Shown here piece by piece: positions 16,853 to 25,164 of a DNA stretch of 33,630 bases. A program made the translations under genes and the position numbers. Origin of the DNA: JALOAT01 sp041677345. GTDB lineage: Bacteria; Pseudomonadota; Gammaproteobacteria; Thiohalomonadales; Thiohalomonadaceae. Where the stretch lies: positions 1 through 33,630 of the forward strand of contig JBAYQE010000023.1 in NCBI GenBank assembly GCA_041677345.1. Reading direction: 5' to 3'. The notes below the pieces were generated by a model, which did no database searches, was not told the origin of the DNA, and saw only the letters and a program-made list of their open reading frames with translations. How positions within the stretch are numbered: position 1 is the stretch's first letter; every line of letters begins with the position of its first letter.

Positions 16853-17593
16853 ATGGACAAGATGCTCTACATCGCCATGTCCGGGGCCAAACAGACCACC
16901 CTGGCCCAGGCTGTCAACACCAACAACCTGGCCAATGTGTCGACCACCGGTTTCAAGGCGGACCTGGCGCAGTTTCGTGCCATGCCCGTGTTCGGTGCCG
17001 GTATGCCGACGCGCGTCTATGCCATGGCGGAACGGCCGGGGGTGGACACGTCCGTGGGCCCGCTCACCACCACGGGCAATGAACTGGATGTGGCCGTGCG
17101 TGGCGAGGGCTGGATCGCGGTGCAGGCACCGGACGGCAGCGAAGCCTACACGCGCGCCGGCAATCTGCGTCTCGACAGCGCCGGCATGCTGGTGACCGGC
17201 GCAGGATATCCGGTGCTCGGCAACGGCGGGCCCGTCGCGTTGCCGCCGTTCGAGAAAGTGGAGATCGGTGCAGATGGCACCATCACCATTCGACCCACCG
17301 GCCAGGCTCCCAACGTGCTCGCCGAAGTGGATCGCATCAAGTTGGTTAATCCGCCGGCGGGTGAATTGAGCAAAGGTCAGGACGGGCTCATGCGACGGTT
17401 CGACGGCGCGCCTGCGATGGCGGATGCAAACGTGCAACTGGTGTCGGGTGCGTTGGAAGGATCAAACGTCAGTGCGGTGGAGGCCATGGTGAACATGATC
17501 ACCCTGGCGCGCCAGTACGAGACGCAACTGAAGATGATGGAAACCGCCAAGGAAAACGACGCGGCCGGCGATCAATTGCTGCGTATGGCATAG
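16853..17593 (+). CDS. flgF: Flagellar proximal rod protein FlgF
   Basis: Rod subunit between FlgC and FlgG. 246 aa. N-terminal MLYIAMSGAKQTTLAQAVNTNNLANVSTTGFK, the central GEGWIAVQAPDGSEAYTRAGNLRLDSAGMLVTGAGYPVLG and C-terminal VEAMVNMITLARQYETQLKMM are the standard FlgF/G arrangement. CGGAG lies before ATG 16853. Downstream of the flgE hairpin and 53 nt before flgG. Confidence 0.96.
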   Translation: MDKMLYIAMSGAKQTTLAQAVNTNNLANVSTTGFKADLAQFRAMPVFGAGMPTRVYAMAERPGVDTSVGPLTTTGNELDVAVRGEGWIAVQAPDGSEAYTRAGNLRLDSAGMLVTGAGYPVLGNGGPVALPPFEKVEIGADGTITIRPTGQAPNVLAEVDRIKLVNPPAGELSKGQDGLMRRFDGAPAMADANVQLVSGALEGSNVSAVEAMVNMITLARQYETQLKMMETAKENDAAGDQLLRMA

Positions 17594-17646
17594 CGGTTGC
17601 TTGAATGATGACAGCGTCAAGAAATCTGTCCGCGAGGTAAACGACC

Positions 17647-18432
17647 ATGAATCCGGCACTCTGGATCGCTAAGACGGGCCTCGAGGCCCAACAGACCCGC
17701 ATGGGCGTGGTCTCCAACAACCTGGCCAACGTCAACACCACCGGGTTCAAGCGTGACCGCGCGGTCTTCGAAGACCTGCTGTACCAGACCGTGCGCCAGC
17801 CCGGCGCCCAATCGAGCCAGGACACCACGCTGCCTTCGGGCCTCATGCGCGGCACCGGGGTGCGCACCGTGGCTACCGAGAAGTTGCACACCCAGGGCAA
17901 TGTGACCCAGACCGACAATTCGCTTGATATCGCCATCCAGGGGCGCGGTTTTCTGCAGATCCTGCGCCCGGACGGCACGCTCGCCTACACCCGCGACGGG
18001 AGCATGAAGCTGGATGCGCAGGGGCAATTGGTCACCTCCAACGGTTACCTGGTGCAGCCCGGCATCACCGTTCCCGACAACGCGCAGAGCATCACCATCG
18101 GTGTGGACGGCACGGTCTCCGTGGTGGTTCCCGGTCAGGCGGCACCCACCGAGATCGGCACGCTGCAACTGGCCGATTTCGTCAACCCCGCCGGGCTGCA
18201 ACCCATGGGTGAAAACCTCTATCTCGAAACCGCTTCCAGCGGTGCGCCGCAGGTGGGCAATCCGGGTCTTTCCGGCCTGGGTACCCTCATCCAGGGTGCG
18301 TTGGAAAGTTCCAATGTCAACGTGGTGGAGGAGATGGTGAACATGATCGAAACCCAGCGCGCCTACGAGATCAACTCCAAGGCTGTGGCCACTTCCGATC
18401 AGATGCTCCAGTACCTCAACCAGACACTCTGA
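17647..18432 (+). CDS. flgG: Flagellar distal rod protein FlgG
   Basis: Forms the distal rod that crosses the P and L rings. 261 aa. Shows LWIAKTGLEAQQTRMGVVSNNLANVNTTGFKRDRAVFEDL, QTDNSLDIAIQGRGFLQI, ADFVNPAGLQPMGENLYLET and the C-terminal VNVVEEMVNMIETQRAYEINSKAV, a near-canonical FlgG. GAGGT before ATG 17647. Confidence 0.97.
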   Translation: MNPALWIAKTGLEAQQTRMGVVSNNLANVNTTGFKRDRAVFEDLLYQTVRQPGAQSSQDTTLPSGLMRGTGVRTVATEKLHTQGNVTQTDNSLDIAIQGRGFLQILRPDGTLAYTRDGSMKLDAQGQLVTSNGYLVQPGITVPDNAQSITIGVDGTVSVVVPGQAAPTEIGTLQLADFVNPAGLQPMGENLYLETASSGAPQVGNPGLSGLGTLIQGALESSNVNVVEEMVNMIETQRAYEINSKAVATSDQMLQYLNQTL

Positions 18433-18448
18433 TGTCAGGAGGCCGGTC

Positions 18449-19117
18449 GTGAAACGCGTCGCCATCCTTGTTCCGCTGCTGTTGCTGGGCGGTTGCGCCG
18501 CCAATCCGCCGCTGCACGACCCAGCGTTCGCGGCCACATCGCCGTCTGTGGTTTCGCCGCCGCCACCCACGCCCGGCGCCATTTACCGCGAAGGCTATGC
18601 CATCACCCTGTATCAGGACGTGAAGGCGCGGCACGTGGGCGACATTCTCACCATCGAGTTGGTGGAACAGACCCAGTCGAGCAAAGAGGCGAGCACCACC
18701 ACCGGCAAGGAGCAATCCATTGAGATGAGTGCGGGGACGTTGCTTGGCGGCCCGGTGCTGCACAACGATCGCGCCATCCTGCAGAACTCCATCAGTGCAT
18801 CGCGTGACTTCGACGGCACCGGTTCGAGCAGCCAGAGGAACAGCCTGAGCGGCAACATAACGGTCACGGTGTCCGAAGTGCTGCCCAACGGCAACCTCGT
18901 GGTGCGCGGCGAGAAATCGCTCACCCTGAACCAGGGCGATGAATTCATCCGCATCAGTGGCATCGTGCGCCCGGTGGACATCCGGACCGACAATTCCGTG
19001 CTGTCCACGCGCGTGGCCGATGCCAGAATCATTTACGGTGGCCGCGGTGCGCTGGCCGACGCCAACCAGCAGGGCTGGCTGGCGCGCTTCTTCAACAGTC
19101 CGTTGTGGCCGTTTTGA
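18449..19117 (+). CDS. flgH: Flagellar L-ring lipoprotein FlgH
   Basis: Outer-membrane lipoprotein forming the L ring. 222 aa from GTG 18449, with CAGGAGG about 7 nt upstream. The signal sequence ends in the lipobox LLGGC with Cys16 as the lipidated residue. Family blocks are YQDVKARHVGDILTIELVE, SLSGNITVTVSEVLPNGNLVVRGEK and the C-terminal IRVSGIVRP-like GIVRPVDIRTDNSVLSTRVADARIIYGGRG. Ends WLARFFNSPLWPF, typical of FlgH. Confidence 0.96.
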   Translation: MKRVAILVPLLLLGGCAANPPLHDPAFAATSPSVVSPPPPTPGAIYREGYAITLYQDVKARHVGDILTIELVEQTQSSKEASTTTGKEQSIEMSAGTLLGGPVLHNDRAILQNSISASRDFDGTGSSSQRNSLSGNITVTVSEVLPNGNLVVRGEKSLTLNQGDEFIRISGIVRPVDIRTDNSVLSTRVADARIIYGGRGALADANQQGWLARFFNSPLWPF

Positions 19118-19243
19118 AATGAACACCTCAACGCAAAGACGCAGAGAACGCGAAGGACGCAAAGCTTCGCTGGCTTCTCTGCTTCTCTGGGTTCCTGCTG
19201 TGCACGGTTCGCTTGAGCAACGCGGTGGTGAAGGAGAAGGGAC
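19118..19243 (+). other. flgH-flgI spacer with dispersed-type repeat
   Basis: The 126-nt spacer between two ring genes of the same operon is much longer than its neighbours. It holds a tandem ACGCAAAG-type repeat (see the repeat entry), a CT-rich stretch and the flgI Shine-Dalgarno AAGGAG. Confidence 0.6.
19131..19164 (+). repeat. Four imperfect tandem ACGCAAAG units
   Basis: Units ACGCAAAG, ACGCAGAG, (A)ACGCGAAG and (G)ACGCAAAG in a row. I recognise this wording as a dispersed intergenic repeat seen in several gammaproteobacterial and other proteobacterial genomes; function unknown. It sits between flgH and flgI without breaking either. Confidence 0.65.
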
Positions 19244-20350
19244 ATGAACATGCGTGCACTCGCCGTGCTCTCGCTGGTGGCTGCGCTCGCGGCAGCGTTG
19301 CCCGTGCAGGCGGAACGTTTGAAAGACCTCGCCGTGGTGGCCGGTGTGCGCAGCAACCAACTCGTGGGCTACGGACTGGTGGTCGGCCTGGACGGTTCAG
19401 GTGACCAGACCACGCAGACACCATTCACCGTGCAGAGCCTGAAGAGCATGATGGCGCAGTTGGGCATCAGCCTGCCGGCCAACATCAATCCGCAGCTCAA
19501 GAATGTGGCGGCAGTGATGCTCACTGCCGAGTTGCCTCCCTTCGCCAAGCCTGGGCAGACCATTGACGTGACGGTGTCTTCCATCGGCAATGCCAAAAGC
19601 CTGCGCGGTGGTACCTTGCTGTTTTCGCAGCTCAAGGGCGGTGATGGCCAAGTGTACGCCGTGGCGCAGGGCAATCTGGTGGTCGGTGGTTTTGGCGCCC
19701 AGGCGGATGGCTCGCGCATCACCGTGAATGTGCCGAGCGTGGGGCGTATCCCCAGCGGTGCCACCGTGGAACGTTCCGTGCCCACCGGATTCAATCTGGG
19801 CGATGCCATCGACTTCAACCTGCACACACCGGATTTCACCACGGCCACGCGTCTGGCCATGGCCATCAACGAGTCCATTGGCCCCGGCACGGCACAGCCG
19901 CTGGATGCCTCCACCGTGCGCGTGAACGCGCCGCGCGACGCCGGCCAACGCGTCACTTATCTTTCCATGCTCGAGAACATCAACGTGAGCCCCGGCGAGG
20001 CGCCGGCGCGCATTATCGTGAATTCACGTACGGGCACGGTGGTGATCGGTAGTCATGTGCGCGTCATGCCCGCTGCCGTATCCCATGGCAGTCTGACGGT
20101 GACCATCACCTCCGAACCCACCGTAAGTCAGCCGCCGCCGCTATCCGGTGGCCAGACCGTGGTCGTACCCAATTCGAGCATCCAGATCAGCGAGGAAAAC
20201 GACCGCATGTTCCTGTTCGAACCGGGGGTGACCCTGGACGAGATCGTCCGGGCAGTAAACCAGGTGGGTGCCGCCCCTGGCGACCTGGTAGCCATCCTCG
20301 AGGCCCTCAAGGCCGCCGGCGCCCTGCGTGCGGAGCTCATGATCATCTAG
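19244..20350 (+). CDS. flgI: Flagellar P-ring protein FlgI
   Basis: Builds the peptidoglycan-level ring around the rod with help from FlgA. 368 aa. Signal peptide MNMRALAVLSLVAALAAALP...QA before ERLKDLA. Conserved blocks: NQLVGYGLVVGLDGSGDQ, FAKPGQTIDVTVSSIGNAKSL, GGTLLFSQLKGGDGQVYA and the C-terminal LDEIVRAVNQVGAAPGDLVAILEALK. AAGGAG precedes ATG 19244. Confidence 0.97.
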   Translation: MNMRALAVLSLVAALAAALPVQAERLKDLAVVAGVRSNQLVGYGLVVGLDGSGDQTTQTPFTVQSLKSMMAQLGISLPANINPQLKNVAAVMLTAELPPFAKPGQTIDVTVSSIGNAKSLRGGTLLFSQLKGGDGQVYAVAQGNLVVGGFGAQADGSRITVNVPSVGRIPSGATVERSVPTGFNLGDAIDFNLHTPDFTTATRLAMAINESIGPGTAQPLDASTVRVNAPRDAGQRVTYLSMLENINVSPGEAPARIIVNSRTGTVVIGSHVRVMPAAVSHGSLTVTITSEPTVSQPPPLSGGQTVVVPNSSIQISEENDRMFLFEPGVTLDEIVRAVNQVGAAPGDLVAILEALKAAGALRAELMII

Positions 20351-20495
20351 TCAACACATGTGGTGGCCGCCGTCTGCGATTGGCGACGCAACCACCGCGG
20401 TTTCTGCAACAACTACATGGACACAAACACGCGTGCTTGGCACGTCATTTGAATACATCAAGGCATCACGTCAGGAATACGTCAGAGATACACCC

Positions 20496-21449
20496 ATGTC
20501 CGCTCACGGCATCAACGACGCAAGCGTCTACACGGACCTCACGGGTCTGACGCGCCTGCGTGCCGATGCGCGGCAGAATTCACCCGCGGCCCTCAAGGCC
20601 GCAGCGCAACAGTTCGAGGCGTTGTTCCTGCAGATGATGCTGAAAAGCATGCGCGATGCCGGCGATGTCACGGGCAACGCACTCTTCGGCAGTGACCAGG
20701 AACAGCTCTATCGAGACATGCACGACAAGCAGCTTGCGCTGGAAATGGCCAACGGCAAGGGGCTAGGGCTGGCTGACATGCTGATCCGCCAGTTACAGGG
20801 TGCAGTGGAGCATAGCGTCCCGATGGCACAGCGCGGCGAGCGGCAAGCCAGTGCCATCCCGGAGCGGCAAGCTTTCACCGCCGTCGATCCGGCGTCCACT
20901 GTTCCGCCAACCACCCCTGCCGTGTCGTCGCAAACCGATCCGGTGCATTTCGAACACCCGGACGACTTCGTGCGCCACCTCTGGCCCCATGCGCGCATGG
21001 CCGCGCAAAAACTCGGCGTGGATCCCAAGGCCCTGCTGGCACAAGCCGCCCTGGAGACCGGCTGGGGGAGGGCGGTGATCCGCCGGCCGGATGGCAGCAG
21101 CAGTCACAACCTGTTCAACATCAAGGCCGATGTGCGCTGGGACGGCGGGCGTGTCTTCAAGGATACGGTGGAGTACCGCGACGGCATCGCCAGCCACGAG
21201 CGGGCAGCTTTCCGCGCCTACGGCTCCTATGCGGAAAGCTTCGAGGACTACGTGAACTTCCTGCAGTCGAGCCCGCGCTACCAGCGCGCCCTCGAGCTGG
21301 CGGCCGACCCCGAGGCCTACGTGCGTGAGCTGCAGGAGGCGGGCTACGCCACTGATCCGGCCTACGCAGACAAGATCCACCGCATCATGGGGCGCGATCT
21401 CCTGGCCGACGCCGGCCTAAAGAATGGGCCCGACGAGACGATATCCTGA
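20496..21449 (+). CDS. flgJ: Flagellar rod-cap protein and muramidase FlgJ
   Basis: Two-domain protein: the N-terminal half caps the growing rod, the C-terminal half is a GH73 glucosaminidase that opens peptidoglycan. 317 aa from ATG 20496. The rod-binding part includes AAQQFEALFLQMMLKSMRDA. The hydrolase part begins near residue 150 with FVRHLWPHARMAAQKLGVDPKALLAQAALETGWGR, Glu187 being the likely catalytic acid, and continues with SHNLFNIKAD and FEDYVNFL. An in-frame start at 20358 would add 46 residues that do not look like FlgJ. The Shine-Dalgarno is weak. The candidate flgKL promoter overlaps its last codons. Confidence 0.95.
   Translation: MSAHGINDASVYTDLTGLTRLRADARQNSPAALKAAAQQFEALFLQMMLKSMRDAGDVTGNALFGSDQEQLYRDMHDKQLALEMANGKGLGLADMLIRQLQGAVEHSVPMAQRGERQASAIPERQAFTAVDPASTVPPTTPAVSSQTDPVHFEHPDDFVRHLWPHARMAAQKLGVDPKALLAQAALETGWGRAVIRRPDGSSSHNLFNIKADVRWDGGRVFKDTVEYRDGIASHERAAFRAYGSYAESFEDYVNFLQSSPRYQRALELAADPEAYVRELQEAGYATDPAYADKIHRIMGRDLLADAGLKNGPDETIS
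21418..21444 (+). promoter_or_regulatory. Candidate sigma-28 promoter of flgKL inside the flgJ end
   Basis: TAAAGAAT (21418-21425), 11-nt spacer, GACGATAT (21437-21444): 6/8 and 6/8 to the FliA consensus with ideal spacing, within the last ten codons of flgJ and about 63 nt before flgK. It would give the hook-filament junction genes a late boost. Confidence 0.5.
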
Positions 21450-21507
21450 GTGGGCTATGCGCGCCCTTCAGGGATGAGGATGGCCCGGAAAGGGCTGGGA
21501 GTAGACG

Positions 21508-23472
21508 ATGGCTGATTTCCTCAGCTCAGGCATTTCCGGATTGCTGGCCGCGCAGACGGCGCTGGCCACCACCGGACACAACATCTCCAACGTCAACACG
21601 CCGGGGTTCAGTCGCCAGCGTGCCGACCTGGTCACGCGCATCCCCCAGTCCACGGGTGCAGGCTTCATCGGCAGCGGTGTGAACGTGGCCAGCGTGCGCC
21701 GCATGTACGACCAGTTCAGCGTGGACCTGGTACGCACCCACACCAGTCAGCACAGCCGTCTGGCGACTTACCACCACATGGCCAGCCAGGTGGACAACCT
21801 GCTGGCCGACCCGGATGCCGGCCTGGCCCCCGTGCTCCAGAACTTCTTCAATGCACTGCAAGGCGTGGCGGACAATCCCGCCTCCGTGCCTGCGCGCCAG
21901 GTGCTGATCAGCGAGTCGGAATCACTGGTGGCTCGCTTCCATTCCATTTCCGACCGCCTTACCAGCCTGAGCGACTCGGTGAACGACCAGCTCAGCAGCC
22001 TCACCGGAAGGATCAACAGCCTGTCAGAGTCCATCGCCAAGGTGAATTACGACATCACCATTGCGTGGGGCAAGTCCGGCGGCCAACCGCCCAACGACCT
22101 GCTGGACCAGCGCGATGAATTGCTGCGCCAGTTGGCCGAGTACATCCCAGTGACCACTGTGGAGCAGGACAACGGTGCCATCAACGTCTTCGTCGGCAAC
22201 GGCCAGATCCTGGTGCTGGGCGCCGATGCGCGCGGTATCAGCACCACACGCAATGCGCAGGACCCCTCGAAGCTGGAAATCGTCGCAGGCAGCGATGGCA
22301 AGGGGCCCATCATTTCCCATTTCATCAACGGCGGTGAACTGGGCGGTGTGCTCGACTTTCGCCGTGACGTGCTGGAAACCACCCAGAACTCCCTGGGACG
22401 CATCGCCGTCGGCTTGGCCATGGCGGTGAACGAGCAGCACCGGCAGGGCCTGGACACCTACGGTGATCCCGGCGGTAAGTTCTTTGGTCTGGAGGGTTTG
22501 CTGGGCAATCCCGCCACGGCGCTGCCGGCGACCACCAACGCCAATTCAAACGACCCTGCTGTGGTGAAGTTCGAATTCACCGACGCGTCGAGCCTCACCA
22601 CCAGCGATTACCAGATGAAATACGACGGCGCCAACTGGGTACTCACGCGCCTGAGTGACAATCAGGTCATCACTGACGGCGGCGTGGATGCGGACGGCTT
22701 CATCACCTTCCCCAGCGAAGGTTTCCGGCTGCAATTGAGCGGCACGCCCGCGGCCGGCGACAGCTTCCTGATCGCGCCCACCCGTACCGCCTCCGCCGGG
22801 CTGTCCATGGCCATCGACAACGCGAATCTCATCGCGGCGGCAGCGCCGCTGCGCAGCGCAATTTCCGATCAGAATCTCGGTACTGGCAAGATTTCCACGC
22901 CGGGCGTCACCTCCGACACGGATCTTGCGGGCATTCAACCGGTGAATATTGCGCTGACTTACGACGCGATCGCCGGGGCCTTTGATGTATCGATAGGCGG
23001 TGCATCAGTCGATACGATTGCTTACCAGCCCGGACAGGAAATCGATCTCGGACTCGAATTGGGGAATTCTGATTACATCGGTCTGACTTTCACCATTTCC
23101 GGCGCCCCCGCCGATGGCGATGTGTTCACGATCGAGAAAAACAGCGGTGCAGTCAGCGACAACGGCAACGCCTTGGCTCTGGTGGGCCTGCAGACCCAGG
23201 CCATCCTGGACAAGACCACCAACCTGCAAACAGGCTACGGCCAGATGGTCTCGGGCGTGGGCGCCCGCACCCACCAACTGGAGATCAACAGCAAGGCCCA
23301 GAAGACCATCCTCGATCAGGCCATCCAGAACCGTGAAGCGGTGTCCGGCGTGAACCTGGACGAGGAGGCCGCCAATCTGGTGCGTTTTCAGCAGCACTAC
23401 CAGGCCTCGGCCCAGCTCATCGTGGCGGCCAACACCCTGTTCCAAAGCCTGCTCGACGCAGTGAGGCGCTGA
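21508..23472 (+). CDS. flgK: Hook-filament junction protein FlgK (HAP1)
   Basis: First hook-associated protein, joining hook to FlgL. 654 aa. N-terminal FLSSGISGLLAAQTALATTGHNISNVNTPGFSRQRAD and C-terminal VSGVNLDEEAANLVRFQQHYQASAQLIVAANTLFQSLLDAVRR are diagnostic. The central variable part contains a SGTPAAGDSFLIAPT type module similar to one in FlgL, and a less GC-rich stretch around 22900-23110. GGGAG before ATG 21508. Confidence 0.97.
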   Translation: MADFLSSGISGLLAAQTALATTGHNISNVNTPGFSRQRADLVTRIPQSTGAGFIGSGVNVASVRRMYDQFSVDLVRTHTSQHSRLATYHHMASQVDNLLADPDAGLAPVLQNFFNALQGVADNPASVPARQVLISESESLVARFHSISDRLTSLSDSVNDQLSSLTGRINSLSESIAKVNYDITIAWGKSGGQPPNDLLDQRDELLRQLAEYIPVTTVEQDNGAINVFVGNGQILVLGADARGISTTRNAQDPSKLEIVAGSDGKGPIISHFINGGELGGVLDFRRDVLETTQNSLGRIAVGLAMAVNEQHRQGLDTYGDPGGKFFGLEGLLGNPATALPATTNANSNDPAVVKFEFTDASSLTTSDYQMKYDGANWVLTRLSDNQVITDGGVDADGFITFPSEGFRLQLSGTPAAGDSFLIAPTRTASAGLSMAIDNANLIAAAAPLRSAISDQNLGTGKISTPGVTSDTDLAGIQPVNIALTYDAIAGAFDVSIGGASVDTIAYQPGQEIDLGLELGNSDYIGLTFTISGAPADGDVFTIEKNSGAVSDNGNALALVGLQTQAILDKTTNLQTGYGQMVSGVGARTHQLEINSKAQKTILDQAIQNREAVSGVNLDEEAANLVRFQQHYQASAQLIVAANTLFQSLLDAVRR

Positions 23473-23474
23473 TC

Positions 23475-24995
23475 ATGCGTATCTCCACACGACAGATTCA
23501 GCAGCTCGGTATTGATTCCATCCTGGCCCAGCAGGAAAAGCTCAGCCGCACCCAGCAGCAGGTGGCCACGGGCAAGCGTGTGCTCCTCCCCTCGGACGAC
23601 CCGGTTGCCACCACGCAGTTGCTGCAATTGCGGCAGTCCATCGAGACCACCGAGCAGTACCAGGCCAATGCGGATGCCGCCATCAATCGGCTTCAACAGG
23701 AAGAGGGCGTACTGACCAGCATCACCGAGATCCTGCAAAGCGTCCGCGTGCTGGCGGTGCAGGGCAACAATGCGTCTCAGACCAATGAAACCCGGGGTTT
23801 CATGGCGGAAGAGATTCGGCAGCGCATCGAGGAATTGGTTGGCCTTGCCAATACCCGGGACGGAACCGGTGATTACCTGTTTGCCGGAACAATGGGCGCC
23901 ACCACACCTTTCATCAAGGATTCGCAAGGCAAGTACGTCTACCAAGGGGATCAGAACCAGCGCTACCTTCAGGTGGGCAACGGCCGCAGAGTGGCCGATG
24001 GTGATGCCGGTTCAGCAGTGTTCCAGTTAGTGCGCAATGGCAACGGAACCTTTGTCGCAGCTCCCTCGGGTAATGCCACAGTACAAGCCGACGTCGCCAA
24101 TTCGGGTACTGCATTGGTGGAGGGTGTCGTGGTGTCAGCGCAGTCCATTCTTGCTTTGGATGGCTACAGCATTGTCTTCGATGCGGTCACTCCAGGTAGT
24201 TATGAGGTCGTTGATGCAGCCGGCAGTTCTCTCACTCCACCGGTAACCGGAACCTATGTTTCACCTGGGCCCGAGGACATCGACATCAGTATCGGTGGTG
24301 ATGTCGTGGCCACCGTCACAATGAGCGGTACGCCGGAACCCAACGACCGGTTCACCTTGGACTTGAGCGGCATGCCCCGGGGGACGGCAGTCATCGGCGA
24401 GGCCACGCTGGTGGACGGTACTTTCATACCATCGCTCCCTAACGGTTATACGCTGACCTTCTCACGTCCGATCCCGGACGGCTCAATCAGTTATCAGGTG
24501 ACCGATTCCACGGGGGCGCAGGTGAAGTCGGGACCGTGGGTCGAGAATCAACCCATCGAGTTTAACGGGGCTCGGCTGGCCATCACCGGAACCCCGGCGG
24601 ATGGTGACACCTTCACGGTTCGCTCCAGTGAATACCAGAACATCTTCCAGACCCTCGAAAACCTCGCCACCGCGCTGGACGCGCCAGTACATGGTCCGGC
24701 CGACCAAGCGCACCTCAACAACGCGGTGAACAGGGCACTCGGTGACATAGACCTGGCGATGGAAAACATTCTGCTCGTGCGGGCCGGCGTCGGCAGCCGG
24801 CTGAACGCCATCGAGAGTCAGGTTTATGTGAATGAAAGCTACCTGATTCAGGCCCAGGAGACGCTCTCGTCCGTCGAAGACCTGGACTATGCCGAGGCCA
24901 TCAGCCGGCTGCATATGCAGATGGCGGGCCTCGAGGCCGCCCAGCAGACCTACCTCAAGGTCAATGGTCTCTCGATATTCAATTATCTAAGGTAA
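23475..24995 (+). CDS. flgL: Hook-filament junction protein FlgL (HAP3)
   Basis: Second junction protein, on which filament growth starts. 506 aa, longer than the roughly 320 of enterics. N-terminal MRISTRQIQQLGIDSILAQQEKLSRTQQQVATGKRVLLPSDDP is typical, as is the flagellin-like C-terminus DYAEAISRLHMQMAGLEAAQQTYLKVNGLSIFNYL. The extra length is a middle insert (about residues 180-380) with beta-rich repeats ending in TGTPADGDTFTV, echoing the FlgK module; its DNA is visibly less GC-rich. Begins 2 nt after the flgK stop. Confidence 0.96.
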   Translation: MRISTRQIQQLGIDSILAQQEKLSRTQQQVATGKRVLLPSDDPVATTQLLQLRQSIETTEQYQANADAAINRLQQEEGVLTSITEILQSVRVLAVQGNNASQTNETRGFMAEEIRQRIEELVGLANTRDGTGDYLFAGTMGATTPFIKDSQGKYVYQGDQNQRYLQVGNGRRVADGDAGSAVFQLVRNGNGTFVAAPSGNATVQADVANSGTALVEGVVVSAQSILALDGYSIVFDAVTPGSYEVVDAAGSSLTPPVTGTYVSPGPEDIDISIGGDVVATVTMSGTPEPNDRFTLDLSGMPRGTAVIGEATLVDGTFIPSLPNGYTLTFSRPIPDGSISYQVTDSTGAQVKSGPWVENQPIEFNGARLAITGTPADGDTFTVRSSEYQNIFQTLENLATALDAPVHGPADQAHLNNAVNRALGDIDLAMENILLVRAGVGSRLNAIESQVYVNESYLIQAQETLSSVEDLDYAEAISRLHMQMAGLEAAQQTYLKVNGLSIFNYLR

Positions 24996-25037
24996 TCAGT
25001 AGGGTGGGGTGATTTGTCGGCGCCTGGAACAGAGGCC

Positions 25038-25064
25038 TAAAGTTCCCCGGAGCGGGGACGATAA
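25038..25064 (+). promoter_or_regulatory. Sigma-28 promoter of fliC
   Basis: TAAAGTTC (25038-25045), 11-nt spacer, GACGATAA (25057-25064): 7/8 and 7/8 to the FliA consensus. The leader to the flagellin ATG is about 90 nt and ends in AAGGAG. The spacer overlaps a CCCCG-GAG-CGGGG inverted repeat. Confidence 0.85.
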
Positions 25065-25164
25065 CTAGTTCGGAAGCGGTAAGTGCGTCACACAAGGCAC
25101 ATCCGCTAATGACAACGAGTCCCGACAGGCCGAGCGGTGAGGGACGAGAAAGGAGTTAGGTGCC

